A stretch of DNA of 64,000 nucleotides from CAXBDP01 sp963974465 (GTDB taxonomy: Bacteria; Bacteroidota; Bacteroidia; Cytophagales; Cyclobacteriaceae), in NCBI GenBank assembly GCA_049340005.1, contig JBMPIY010000004.1; one strand, 5' to 3'. The notes under the pieces are model-generated. The model did not search any database. It was not told where the DNA came from and worked only from the letters and a program-made list of their open reading frames with translations. The translations under genes and the position numbers were made by a program. Positions 46,257-55,837 of this stretch are shown here, in pieces. How positions within the stretch are numbered: position 1 is the stretch's first letter; each line of letters begins with the position of its first letter.

Positions 46257-46949
46257 ATGCATACATTATCAGTTGAAAATATTTCGAAGCGATATGGTAG
46301 GGAATTGGTGCTGGATTCCATCAGCTTTGCAGTAGAGCCGGGAACCGTACTCGGCGTGGTTGGCCCAAATGGAAGCGGAAAATCAACCCTATTCGGAATA
46401 ATCCTAGGTTTACGAGAATCTGATAGCGGCAATGTTCAGTTATTCGGTGATAGCAATATTCAAAATAACAAACATCGGATTGGTGTGGCAATGGATCAGG
46501 GTTCATTTTATACTGGTTTTTCGGCTAAAAAGAATCTGCAACTTTCAGCAATAGTAAAAGGACTTCCCGATGTAGATATTGATGCTGCATTACAGCAAGT
46601 CGAACTTGGCCATACAGGCAGCAAAAGCTACAAAAAATTCTCCTACGGCATGAAGAAACGACTTGAAATCGCTGATGCAATGCTTTCCAATCCGGATTTG
46701 TACATCCTCGACGAACCTACCAATGGGCTTGATCCGGAAGGAATCGTATTTGTACGCGAATTGGTAAAGCGTTTACAAGCTGCAGGCAAAACGGTAATCA
46801 TCTCGAGCCATTACCTCCAGGAAATTGAAAAGATTTGCACCGATATTTTGATGCTTCGCAAAGGCAAAATGCTCTTCTACGGCAAAGCAACTGAGCTAAG
46901 AGAGAAGCATGGCGATTTAGAAGAATTTTTCCTCACCAATAAGAACTAA
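46257..46949 (+). CDS. ABC transporter ATP-binding protein
   Basis: A 230-residue ATPase with Walker A VGPNGSGKST (34-43), a FSYGMKKRLEIA signature, Walker B LYILDEPTNGLDPEG, and the switch His in IISSHYL. It belongs to the CcmA/NatA-like subfamily of ABC-2 transporters and pairs with the permease next to it. Substrate unknown. Confidence 0.9.
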   Translation: MHTLSVENISKRYGRELVLDSISFAVEPGTVLGVVGPNGSGKSTLFGIILGLRESDSGNVQLFGDSNIQNNKHRIGVAMDQGSFYTGFSAKKNLQLSAIVKGLPDVDIDAALQQVELGHTGSKSYKKFSYGMKKRLEIADAMLSNPDLYILDEPTNGLDPEGIVFVRELVKRLQAAGKTVIISSHYLQEIEKICTDILMLRKGKMLFYGKATELREKHGDLEEFFLTNKN

Positions 46950-46953
46950 TGTA

Positions 46954-47688
46954 ATGCAGCAAGGTATATATTCAGATTTTCCGCTTAAGCGTATTTTTCA
47001 CTATGAGTGGGCTCGCTTATGGCGAACAGATTCCATTATTCTATCTGCCATATTCTTTATCATCGTAATTGCCATAGGCTATGGCTCTTCATTCGCCGGC
47101 AACGATGCCGCAGGTGTTGCAATCGTAACTAATGGAATGCCATCTGTGGGCAGATTGTTCACTGTATTTTTCGTTATTCTGAGTCTGGGAGGCGATTACT
47201 CCCAAGGCACTTTTCGCAAAAGATTAATCAGCGGATACGGGCGGGTGGATATTCTATTCAGCACATTTTGGATGCTCATCCAAGGCGTAATTCTATTTGT
47301 GCTTTTAGCATTTGTGGCTTTGCTTATTGCTCAATTTGCAACAGGGAATAACTTGTTGAGCTATTTTACTGGCCCTAAGCTGATGAACTTAATGCTTATT
47401 CAATTAGTGCATGGTTCACTTGCTGTGCTGCTTATTTCGGTGATTCAAAGAACGGGTGTAGCGATTTTGATCTATTTTGTTGTTGGCTTGGTTGAAGGCG
47501 GTATTGCTGTTTACTTTATCATAAAACTCCAAGACCCTGGTTTGAATATTCTCCTCCCGCTTTCTGGAGGAGAAATGCTCGCTTCACTTCCTGATGACTC
47601 TCCAAGCTGGAAATATTTACCAACACCACTGTATGTATTGGCCTTCTTTCTAATCTCTTGGTTCAAAATCAAGAAAGCTGAATTTTAA
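46954..47688 (+). CDS. ABC-2 type permease
   Basis: A 244-residue protein with six hydrophobic segments; the cytoplasmic N-terminus is followed by LRTDSIILSAIFFIIVIAIG. It is four bases downstream of its ATPase. An LLPLSGGEMLASLP loop precedes the last helix. The export substrate is unknown. Confidence 0.8.
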   Translation: MQQGIYSDFPLKRIFHYEWARLWRTDSIILSAIFFIIVIAIGYGSSFAGNDAAGVAIVTNGMPSVGRLFTVFFVILSLGGDYSQGTFRKRLISGYGRVDILFSTFWMLIQGVILFVLLAFVALLIAQFATGNNLLSYFTGPKLMNLMLIQLVHGSLAVLLISVIQRTGVAILIYFVVGLVEGGIAVYFIIKLQDPGLNILLPLSGGEMLASLPDDSPSWKYLPTPLYVLAFFLISWFKIKKAEF

Positions 47689-47712
47689 TGATATTTTAAA
47701 AAATTAAAACCC

Positions 47713-48288
47713 ATGTATAAACTCATTATTTCCATAGCAGTACCAGTCTTGTTGGTTATTTTATTTGGCCAATTTGGCGAAGGGCTGGGCTTAAATATCA
47801 TGCAAGGAGCTCCCAAACCTCAGCAAGCCGATGAAGCAACACTGGAAAAAGGCTTGCAAAACATATTACCACCTATTGATACCGCCAAGAATCAAGCAAT
47901 TGTGATCAACCGCTGGGCAACTTGGTGTGGGCCTTGTTTGGAAGAAATTCCAGACTTGAACAGATTAGTTGAAACTTATGGAGACAGAGCCACATTCATC
48001 GCTGTGTCTGACGAAAGTAGGGAGCATGTAGCCAATTGGATAAGCGGGAGGGAAAATTTTGAATTCAAGTATAAACTTATTAGTGGTGATTCGCAGTTGG
48101 TTTCACTCTTGAACACCCTCGACACCGAAACCCAAGGTTCAGCTATTCCAGTTCATTATCTAGTCAATAGCGATTTCGAAGTTGAAAAAGTATTGCTCGG
48201 TGCAATGGAATCCAATATCGACGAAATTGAAACTTTCCTCAAAAAGAAATTGGACAATGTAGACAGAGTGAAAATTGATTTGATGTAA
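47713..48288 (+). CDS. TlpA-like thiol-disulfide oxidoreductase
   Basis: A 191-residue thioredoxin-fold protein with an N-terminal signal anchor (residues 4-20), so membrane-bound facing the periplasm. The redox motif WCGPC (Cys72, Cys75) and the cis-Pro region AIPVHYLV are present. It is co-directional with the ABC genes (24 bases downstream) and may serve envelope protein maturation. Confidence 0.85.
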   Translation: MYKLIISIAVPVLLVILFGQFGEGLGLNIMQGAPKPQQADEATLEKGLQNILPPIDTAKNQAIVINRWATWCGPCLEEIPDLNRLVETYGDRATFIAVSDESREHVANWISGRENFEFKYKLISGDSQLVSLLNTLDTETQGSAIPVHYLVNSDFEVEKVLLGAMESNIDEIETFLKKKLDNVDRVKIDLM

Positions 48289-48411
48289 AAAATTTATTTC
48301 ACTGATAATCAGTAATTAACACACACACTTACCTTTCCTTCCATTTATTATCCGTGCTAGTGGGTATGTCAATTTACACACTATGAGGGATTACTCTGAG
48401 TAAGTTTTAGA

Positions 48412-50334
48412 ATGACCTTTACCATAAATTCTAAAATTATGGAAAGGAAAAATATTATCTCAAGTCTTATCCTAATCCTAGCGCTAAGCATAGGGATTCA
48501 GGCGCAAGCAAATGACCCAATCTGGAAGCAAAACTTCGACAAAGAAGTAGAATGGACACGATTGGCTCCAAATGGGATTCTGCTAGTTGGCACAAGCGAT
48601 TGGGGCTTACATGGCGTTGATGCCTCCACCGGCAAACTCCTTTGGTCGAATGAAAAGTATTACAATTCTGCCAAAAAACTCAAAGGAGCAGACGGAAAGA
48701 AAATCGATTATAGCGAAAATCTGATCCAAATTCTAGAGCATGAAAGCGATCCAAATGTATCAAACTACGCATTGGTGCGCTATTCAGACTACATGATGGT
48801 TCAGAACATGGTGTTGATCGATCTGAAAAACGGCGAGATGATTATCGATCCGGAAACAGCCGGCATGCCTGTAATGCGTATGTTAGGTCAAGAAACCACC
48901 TATTTCAATTACAATGGATCCGGTTATGTTCCATCGCTCAAGGGCGTAATGATTAGCGGCGATGGGCAAGACCCAAAAACCGGTAAGGACTTTACAATCA
49001 CCAAATTTATTGATCTCAACTCTGGAAAAGTAGCTTGGGAAAACAATGAAATAGCAGCTAACATGCTACCCGTGATGACTGAAGATGGCTCCATGCTCGT
49101 GGTTGGCAATAAACAAGTAGCCAAACTCAACCCGACAAATGGATCAGTGCTTTGGAGAATGGATGTTGAAGATAAGAAATTGACATTCGAAGCTTTCGAC
49201 GTGAATTTGAAGCTAACAGATGGCTACTTCTACCAAAAAAGAGGTAATAATGGAATATTAACTGCCGTGGATTTAGCCTCCGGTAATAAGCTTTGGGAGA
49301 AAGAACTTTCCACTAAAAAGGCACCTCAATTGACAGCTACTTCATTCGGAGTAATTGTCGCAGACGAGAAAAACTTCAATCTTTTCGATGGTGAAACAGG
49401 CGACACAAAATGGACTGCCAAGAAACTCGACGGAATGGTCGTAGATCTCGGGGGTGATAGAGGAATTGTAGTAGCTGAAAAAGAAAAATATCTAACTGTA
49501 CTAGACAAAGATACTGGCGAAGAAAGATGGTCTCAGAAAGTGAAAGGAATTGCTATTGATCAAATCACTGGAGTAGGTATTATGTACAGAAATGAAGACG
49601 GTGATTTAGGCATATTCAGCTTCGATGGAAAAGACCTATGGACAGGAAAAGATAAGCTGAAAGGAGAAGGCTTACTGCGTGCAAAGTCTAGCATCGACAA
49701 AGAGGTCTTCTTCAGCGATGGAAGTGTGTTTATGGTTGACTTAGTGAGTGGCAAAAAAGAAAAAATCATAGATGAAGTGAAATTTGAAGAAAGAGAAACT
49801 CCTGATAATTTGGAATATACTGGTTCAAATTACCTATTAAGCTCCAGCCAGAATATGATGGGTTTTGATGAGAATGGAAAGGTTATGTACCAAAACCATT
49901 GGGCATCTCCGAAAATCAGTTTGGCAGGTAGAATTGCTCTTCGCACACTCTCAGTTGCTACTACTGCTATGGCAGTGGCAGCCGCTGCAAAATCAGGAGA
50001 TGCCTATGGAGCGGGAGGTTTCGGAAGCATGGCCGGCACAACTGTAGAGCAACGTACATTAGCAGCTCAATCCGAATCGCTATCTGATATGTCAAGTGCA
50101 TTTTCTCAAGTTGCCAACCAACGATTCAAAGCTTCTAAATCAAAAGGAAATTACAATCTGATATTGACAGATGTAGATGGTAATGTAGGCCTTCGCCAAA
50201 TCGATAAAGCTACAGGCAAAGAAATGAGCAATATTGTTCTAAATGACAAAAACCCGGTTTATGAGTTTGATCCGGTACAAGGCACCATTTTTTATAAGCC
50301 TTCTAAAAAAGAAGTGCACTGCTTTGTAATGTAA
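48412..50334 (+). CDS. PQQ-like beta-propeller protein
   Basis: A 640-residue exported protein, with a hydrophobic stretch SSLILILALSIGIQAQA. The start may be M10 (48439), which gives a cleaner signal peptide. Multiple blades show the WxxxxG / GKxxW propeller pattern of PQQ-type repeats (WSNEKYY, VAWENNE, VLWRMDV, KLWEKEL, TKWTAK, RWSQKV). The propeller is interrupted near the C-terminus by an Ala/Gly-rich hydrophobic insert (about 505-545). Ligand and partner unknown. Confidence 0.75.
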   Translation: MTFTINSKIMERKNIISSLILILALSIGIQAQANDPIWKQNFDKEVEWTRLAPNGILLVGTSDWGLHGVDASTGKLLWSNEKYYNSAKKLKGADGKKIDYSENLIQILEHESDPNVSNYALVRYSDYMMVQNMVLIDLKNGEMIIDPETAGMPVMRMLGQETTYFNYNGSGYVPSLKGVMISGDGQDPKTGKDFTITKFIDLNSGKVAWENNEIAANMLPVMTEDGSMLVVGNKQVAKLNPTNGSVLWRMDVEDKKLTFEAFDVNLKLTDGYFYQKRGNNGILTAVDLASGNKLWEKELSTKKAPQLTATSFGVIVADEKNFNLFDGETGDTKWTAKKLDGMVVDLGGDRGIVVAEKEKYLTVLDKDTGEERWSQKVKGIAIDQITGVGIMYRNEDGDLGIFSFDGKDLWTGKDKLKGEGLLRAKSSIDKEVFFSDGSVFMVDLVSGKKEKIIDEVKFEERETPDNLEYTGSNYLLSSSQNMMGFDENGKVMYQNHWASPKISLAGRIALRTLSVATTAMAVAAAAKSGDAYGAGGFGSMAGTTVEQRTLAAQSESLSDMSSAFSQVANQRFKASKSKGNYNLILTDVDGNVGLRQIDKATGKEMSNIVLNDKNPVYEFDPVQGTIFYKPSKKEVHCFVM

Positions 50335-50360
50335 AGAATAGACCAATCCATCACAGGGAG

Positions 50361-50392
50361 AAAGGCCGCCTTCAAAAGAGGTGGCTTTTTTA
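50361..50392 (+). terminator. Terminator of the propeller gene
   Basis: AAAGGCCGCCT pairs with AGGTGGCTTTTTT (one wobble pair) over a short loop, followed by a T tract. Confidence 0.7.
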
Positions 50393-50438
50393 TTCTATCA
50401 ATCCAAACAATTTACTTCTAGACATTATTACCTCACAA

Positions 50439-50489
50439 CTGTTCGACATTTGCAATGTCGTAAACAGATAAAGAGGATATGTAATCCAA
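50439..50489. repeat. Two-stem interspersed repeat, copy 3
   Basis: CTGTTCGACATTTGCAATGT, then GGATATGTAATCC. The element of the same family at 6531 is complete; this one has one altered base in the second stem. Confidence 0.75.
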
Positions 50490-50566
50490 CATTGTTTTCA
50501 TAGTGAATTAACCACCATATAGTATTTGTCTGAACTTTCTTGCCTGTCGTTGGTAGGGATTAAAAA

Positions 50567-50776
50567 TGATTTTTTGATAGACTATGATTTCCAGCTCCAG
50601 CGGAGCGAAATATCATTAACCCACGGTGCAGCCGTGGGATATTGTCGAAGCACAAAGCATTTTACCGACCGAAGGTTTACCGGCCGTAGGTGGGTGGGCC
50701 TTCCGCCTCAACCATCCAAAAATAGAATTAGACAACCATCAACTGCCATCAAGCTTCTTCTAACCCAATTTATTAT
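50567..50776. repeat. GATAGACTATG repeat unit, isolated copy
   Basis: Begins TGATTTTTTGATAGACTATG, with the inner palindromes CTCCAGCGGAG and CCACGGTGCAGCCGTGG, then the CCGACCGAAGGTTTACCGG hairpin. It is the left-most copy of the 226-266 base unit. In this copy the octamer position reads CTTCCGC, so the octamer is lost. Confidence 0.8.
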
Positions 50777-50805
50777 TGAGTCAAAATCTATTTTTATACA
50801 AAACC

Positions 50806-51996
50806 CTAATACATAAAGCCAAATAGCCAAACAGGGATAATTGTACCAAAACCAATTTCAATTTCGTCCTTGGCAACATAAGCGTTTTCTAAACGAGCTA
50901 TTTGCTTTTTGCTTTTGCTTTTCCCACCAATTTCAAACGTATAGGTGTAGTCTATTACAAAATCGGAAATTTCGGAGCGGTTTATTTCGTGTAAACCCTT
51001 GAACTGATTCAGAAAAAATGTTTCCCGTACATTGCCTATGTTGGTGTTTTCCTTTGCCAAGGCATACATCAAATTGCTATTGTTCAAGTACAGCTTTTCA
51101 GGTTTTGTGAGCAAACCAATACCCGAACCGTCTTTGTATAATTCGTTTACCAAACCAGCACGTTCTAGAATCTTTATACTTTGCACTAACAAATTACGTG
51201 ATACACCTACTCTTTCGCTCAATTTTGTGATGTTGGGCGTAAATGGTGCACTAGAGGCTATGCTTATGAGCAATTTTTTGAGTTTGACCAAAGTGTCATA
51301 TTGCAAATCTTCCACTGCATTTATATCTACCTCTATTATCAGGTTGATGGTGTTTTGCAGTTTTTGGATATAAAGACTCTCACTTTCTTTGTAATAGGGA
51401 TACACACCAATTTTCAAATATTTATCAAACAATGGTATTGGCTTGATTTTACCTAATATCTCAGTGGCAATCTGATTATGATCCTTTATAATTTCTAGAA
51501 ACGAATATCTTGGAAGGGTCTTTTTTGTTTCAAAAGCAATAAATTCTCTAAAAGACAATTCTTTCAAATGATAACCTACGGCTCGACGGCTCAAATCAGA
51601 TTCTGATTTATAGATTTCAAGCAATGATGAAGAAGTGAAAATAATATTGAGTTCGGGGATATTGTCGTAAATCAGCTTTATTTCTCTTGACCAATCTGGG
51701 TACTTGTGGACTTCATCGAGCAATAAATGTGTCCCACCATATTGAGCAAATTGCTTGGCCAAATGATACAACTTACTTTCATAAAAATAAATATGATCCA
51801 AGCTCACATAAAGCGTTGATTGCAGTGGCAATTTTACTTTTGCGAGTTGTAATATTAATGTAGTTTTACCAGCACCTCGGGCTCCCTTTACTGCAATCAA
51901 TCGGTTATTCAAATCAATTTCACGAAAAAGATAGCGCTGAAAATCTAAAGGTGTCAGTGCGATTTTTGCCTGAAATTCTAATAGTAACTCTTCCAT
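50806..51996 (-). CDS. AAA ATPase with DUF4143-like C-terminus
   Basis: A 396-residue ATPase. Walker A VKGARGAGKTTL (about 34-45), Walker B THLLLDEVHKYPDW (about 89-102) and the sensor IIFTSSSLLEIY are present. The C-terminal part has a winged-helix-like segment (about 240-285, with PNITKLSERVGVSRNLLVQS) and the AKENTNIGNVRETFFLNQ region of DUF4143 proteins. Such genes are common cargo in mobile regions; target unknown. It is flanked by repeats on both sides, consistent with accessory DNA. Confidence 0.8.
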   Translation of the reverse strand: MEELLLEFQAKIALTPLDFQRYLFREIDLNNRLIAVKGARGAGKTTLILQLAKVKLPLQSTLYVSLDHIYFYESKLYHLAKQFAQYGGTHLLLDEVHKYPDWSREIKLIYDNIPELNIIFTSSSLLEIYKSESDLSRRAVGYHLKELSFREFIAFETKKTLPRYSFLEIIKDHNQIATEILGKIKPIPLFDKYLKIGVYPYYKESESLYIQKLQNTINLIIEVDINAVEDLQYDTLVKLKKLLISIASSAPFTPNITKLSERVGVSRNLLVQSIKILERAGLVNELYKDGSGIGLLTKPEKLYLNNSNLMYALAKENTNIGNVRETFFLNQFKGLHEINRSEISDFVIDYTYTFEIGGKSKSKKQIARLENAYVAKDEIEIGFGTIIPVWLFGFMY

Positions 51997-52104
51997 TTTG
52001 CTTTACTTAAAAAGCAAAAATGATATTTTTTGTTAAATATAAAAAGCAATATATCTCATTATTGCTATTTGCAAAAAGCACTTATCGGAATAAACCCACT
52101 CAAT

Positions 52105-52156
52105 CTGTTTGACATTTGTAATGTTAAAAACTGATAAAAAGGATTCTTAGTCCGAT
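52105..52156. repeat. Two-stem interspersed repeat, copy 4
   Basis: CTGTTTGACATTTGTAATGT, then GGATTCTTAGTCC. It is degraded relative to copy 1 but keeps both stems and their spacing. Confidence 0.65.
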
Positions 52157-52170
52157 TTCACTAGCGCCCA

Positions 52171-52198
52171 GTAGAGACAGGGCATGCTCTGTCTCTAC
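52171..52198. repeat. Imperfect palindrome related to the 14 kb element
   Basis: GTAGAGACAG and CTGTCTCTAC arms around GGCATGCT. It shares the GTAGRGACAG arm with the 40-base palindrome at 14029-14068. Confidence 0.65.
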
Positions 52199-52294
52199 AA
52201 TGGGATGGATTACAAATCCTACAACACCTCTTCAACATTCGCTGCTTTTTGAATCATCTAGCTTCACCGCATTTGTCTGAACTATGATTAAAAA

Positions 52295-53230
52295 TGATTT
52301 TTTGATAGACTATGATTTCCAGCTCCAGCGGAGCGAAATATCATTAACCCACGGTGCAGCCGTAGGATATTGTCGAAGTACAAAGCATTTTACCGACCGA
52401 AGGTTTACCGGCCGTAGGTGGGTGGGCCTCCCGCCTCAACCATCCAAAAATAGAATTAGACCTCCATCAACTGCTCTCCAAACCCAACAACAACTCTTAA
52501 ACATTCTCTGCTTTTTTGAATCATCTACCTTCACCGCAATTGTCTGAACCATGATTGAACTGATTTTTTGATAGACTATGATTTCCAGCTCCAACGGAGC
52601 ACAATCATTAACCCTCGGTGCAGCCCTGGGATATTGTCGAAGCACAAAGCATCCTCCCGCCTCAACCATCCAAAAATAGAATTAGACCTCCATCAACTGC
52701 TCTCCAAACCCAACAACAACTCTTCAATATTCTCTGCTTTTTGGAGCATCTACCTTCACTGCATTTGTCTGAACTATAATTAAAAATGATTTTTTGATAG
52801 ACTATGATTTCCAGCTCCAGCGGAGCGAAATATCATTAACCCACGGTGCAGCCGTGGGATATTGTCGAAGTACAAAGCATCCTCCCGCCTCAACCATCCA
52901 AAAATAGAATTAGACCTCCATCAACTGCTCTCCAAACCCAACAACAACTCTTAAACATTCTCTGCTTTTTTGAATCATCTACCTTCACCGCAATTGTCTG
53001 AACCATGATTGAACTGATTTTTTGATAGACTATGATTTCCAGCTCCAACGGAGCACAATCATTAACCCTCGGTGCAGCCCTGGGATATTGTCGAAGCACA
53101 AAGCATCCTCCCGCCTCAACCATCCAAAAATAGAATTAGACCTCCATCAACTGCTCTCCAAACCCAACAACAACTCTTAAACATTCTCTGCTTTTTTGAA
53201 TCATCTAGCTTCACCGCATTTGTCTGAATC
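52295..53230. repeat. Four tandem GATAGACTATG repeat units
   Basis: Units start at 52295, 52561, 52787 and 53015 (steps 266, 226, 228). Units 1 and 3, and 2 and 4, resemble each other most, giving a dimeric higher-order repeat with a 454-base period; the DNA at 52436-52669 recurs exactly at 52890-53123. Each unit carries CCTCCCGC (52427, 52653, 52881, 53107). No gene is read here: the open frames are repeat translations. Confidence 0.85.
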
Positions 53231-53733
53231 ACAGATTAAACGGATTAATCGATTCCACGGATTTTTTTCAACGGAACGAAATGGATCGAATATATTTGGC
53301 ATTGTCCAATAACAATCTGAGGAAACAGCCAGCCCTTCAAGGGTTTTGAACCCTTGAAGGGCTTCGTGCGCATCAACATTTATAGATAACATAATTCCCT
53401 CCTCTAATTCACCCCCTCAGCCGTAGCGTGCTACGGCTCTACCGACAATCTTGATCCGTCAACTGTAACCCATTTCTTCAACCGTCAACCCATAAATCAA
53501 CCTTTCCTCCACCCATATCCACAACCTATAACCCATCACCTCTCTCAACCATCCTCTATCCTCCCTCAACTTCTTCTTCAACCGTCCTCCGTCAACCGTC
53601 AACAATTCCAACCAATCACCAAAACGGTCAACGTTATTTAGGCATTCACAATTCATAACCCAACACCCATAACTCATAACCCAAAACCTCTCTCAACCAT
53701 CCTCTATCAACCGTCAACCCTTCTTCCATCCTC
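53205..53733. repeat. Left copy of an island-flanking direct repeat
   Basis: About 520 bases nearly identical to 59423-59907: both contain the CACAGATTAAACGGATTAAT stretch, GCGTGCTACGGCTCTACCGA and the TCAACCGTCAAC satellite, in the same order. It bounds the accessory island on the left and holds no gene. Confidence 0.8.
53331..53363. repeat. Palindromic CTTCAAGG element
   Basis: 15-base arms (AGCCCTTCAAGGGTT and its complement) around TTG. It belongs to the family at 6651, 55267 and 59548, and sits inside the left flanking repeat. Confidence 0.75.
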
Positions 53734-54397
53734 CCCTCAAATAAAAATTCCCTCTAAACCCTTCTGTTAGTTTTATAAACTTCCTATAAATAGCCAATGA
53801 CCCAGGACCAGAACCTCCTGTTTGGCACCCCGCGGATATAGGCTTGCCAGCTCTAGTTAAAAGAGAAGGTCGAGCATAATTACCTTTATGGAAAAATATT
53901 TCACTAATAATATGTTCTTCAATGGATTTTAATTGCCCATTTGAGGAGTAATTTTTCTTATTATTCGGATTGCCCTTAGCCGTAGGCAATTCACCACCTC
54001 CATTGATTAATAGTGCTCCATCACCTTTGTATTTTGAGTATTCTGCAGAATAAAGCCCTTCGGCAACTGTTCCGTATTTTTCAACATCTGCAGGGATTGT
54101 ATTTCCCATAATGCTAGCAATTAGACCAGTTTTATGGCTTTCCAGATATAAATCAAATTTCGCCGTATTGATAGGTTCAAAGAGATTTTTATCCCTATTG
54201 TGAGTTCCAACTAATACATTTTCTCCTAAGAATTTCATTCTTCCCAATGGCTTTGCTTGAAAATTTCCTACATCATACCAGAAGATATGACCATTGGGAA
54301 GTTCAACCCAACCTTTAACTTGAAAATCAGCACCATGATCTCCTAAAAGGAAGTTTAGTTCAAAATTTTTATTTGGATGATTTGACTCTGAGGGCAT
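53714..54397 (-). CDS. YkuD/L,D-transpeptidase-like protein
   Basis: A 227-residue protein with no signal peptide. An N-terminal strand-rich part precedes a segment resembling small cysteine peptidoglycan hydrolases or L,D-transpeptidase-like domains: TVAEGLYSAEYSKYKGDGAL (about 117-136), IFFHKGNYARPS (about 166-177) and PISAGCQTGG (about 186-195). The possible catalytic His and Cys are about 20 residues apart. Family assignment is tentative. It lies between satellite DNA blocks. Confidence 0.45.
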   Translation of the reverse strand: MPSESNHPNKNFELNFLLGDHGADFQVKGWVELPNGHIFWYDVGNFQAKPLGRMKFLGENVLVGTHNRDKNLFEPINTAKFDLYLESHKTGLIASIMGNTIPADVEKYGTVAEGLYSAEYSKYKGDGALLINGGGELPTAKGNPNNKKNYSSNGQLKSIEEHIISEIFFHKGNYARPSLLTRAGKPISAGCQTGGSGPGSLAIYRKFIKLTEGFRGNFYLRGGWKKG

Positions 54398-54479
54398 TTC
54401 AAATTCCTTTTAATCTAACCCAAAATAAAAATTAAAGCATTGATTTGCAAATGCTTTAATAATTATGATGTCTCCTCCT

Positions 54480-54650
54480 CATCTGCCCTCAACCGTCTTC
54501 CGTCAACCGTCAACAATTCCAACCAATCACCCAAAACGGTCAACATTATTTAGGCATTCACAATTTACAACCCATCACCTATAACCCATAACCTCTATCA
54601 ACCATCCTCCATCAACTTCTTTTCAACCGTCAACCCTTCTCCCTACATCA
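54480..54650. repeat. TCAACCGTCAAC satellite block
   Basis: Short words (CAACCGTCAAC, CCATCCTC, ACCCATAAC, GGCATTCACAA) recur in this and other blocks at 53460-53730, 55576-55675, 56400-56850 and 59650-59900. The order CCAACCAATCACCC...AACGGTCAACRTTATTTAGG is shared. Confidence 0.75.
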
Positions 54651-54989
54651 ACGTTTGCTATATTCCGTTATCTAAAAATATCCACCAAAAAATCACCAAA
54701 ATCACCATCCAAAACAGTCCTGAATTTCCTTCAATTTCCTAAGCCTAATCAGCTCATTATCCACGCACATTTTGCCCAATTTCAGACCAAATTATGCCCA
54801 AATCAACCCGCCTTTTTGCAGATAGTCATTTTTTCGGAAATATTCAAATATTATTATTTTGAATGCATAAATTTAAAATATGAATTTTTTTTCACTCGAT
54901 TTTAGCCCATTTTAGTGGGTGTTTACCTTAGGGTTTCCTTGGTGTTTCCTTGCTTTCCCATTGGTGTTTAATTGGTCAATAAGGTTTCA

Positions 54990-55100
54990 GAAAACGCATA
55001 AAGCGAATATTGCGCAAAAAGATATATAAAACGAAGAAAACGAATAAAGCGAAAAATGTGCAATAAACGCATATTGCGAATAAAACGCACATTCATTTTT
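54990..55100. repeat. Phased CGC/AAA-rich block
   Basis: About ten CGC/GCG words spaced roughly 10 bases apart in A-rich DNA, ending CGCACATTCATTT. A shorter relative lies upstream of the cassette (56861-56915), so this may be a leftover promoter region. Confidence 0.55.
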
Positions 55101-55266
55101 TTATCCCTAAAGGATTCACCAAATTAGTTCAAAGCCGAAGCAAACCACCCAAAATGGAGGGTGCTGCCAGGCCAAAAAATACGATGATCATTGAGCGAAA
55201 AACGACTCAAAATCGCAAAATTTCGCCCAAAGATCAATGCCCAAAATACGTCCAATTTTTTAAAAA

Positions 55267-55298
55267 GACCCGCAAGGTTTTCGAAAACCTTGCGGGTC
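55267..55298. repeat. Perfect 32-base CCCGCAAGG palindrome
   Basis: Arms 55267-55282 and 55283-55298 are exact reverse complements. Same family as 6651-6683. Confidence 0.85.
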
Positions 55299-55315
55299 TC
55301 CCATCGCCACCGCAA

Positions 55316-55368
55316 CTGTTCGACATTTGCAATGTCAAACTCCTAATAATGAGGATTTGCAATCCGAT
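55316..55368. repeat. Two-stem interspersed repeat, copy 5
   Basis: CTGTTCGACATTTGCAATGT followed by GGATTTGCAATCC; both stems complete. Confidence 0.8.
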
Positions 55369-55575
55369 AATCGATCAATAGCAAAATGACCTAATCACAA
55401 AATTTCTCCGTTTGCCCTATCAAACCACAAATATGTTTTTTAGACGTGAATTGTAAATCCATTTTATCATTGATTCGGAATTACAAATTCCGAATAGGTG
55501 TAAATAGTATATTGGAGCGGGAAAAAATCCTCAGGTTCAAATATCACTCAAGAAAATAAATGGTAAACAGTTAGA

Positions 55576-55675
55576 AAAAACAGTCAACGTTATTTAGGCA
55601 TTCACAACCCATAACCCAACACCTATAATTCATAACCCATAACCTCTATACAATCGTCCTCCATCCTCCATCACT
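55576..55675. repeat. TCAACCGTCAAC satellite block
   Basis: Same word set as at 54480, here beginning AAAACAGTCAACGTTATTTA. Confidence 0.7.
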
Positions 55676-55837
55676 TATCGAACTAAACAAAAACTACTAA
55701 AGTGCATTGAGTACATTGAGAATTTCAGTAAAGACTAGTCAATTAAATTACACATCTTTCAACTATGAATGTAATATTAGAATTTGAAAGTGATTTGTAA
55801 TTATCGAAATTCATAAGCTTAACAAATTCTTTAATTC

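Larger units (their letters stand above)
54398..55837. other. Repeat-filled intergenic region
   Basis: This 1.4 kb holds a satellite block (54480-54650), a phased CGC/AAA block (54990-55100), a perfect palindrome (55267-55298), two-stem repeat copy 5 (55316-55368) and another satellite block (55576-55675). No other gene is evident. Part of it (54990-55125) resembles the upstream region of the cassette gene at 56970. Confidence 0.65.

Noticed and set aside
52436..53123. Two identical 77-codon minus-strand open frames (52436-52669 and 52890-53123)
   Set aside because: They are translations of the tandem GATAGACTATG repeat and recur as repeat units; there is no evidence of a gene.
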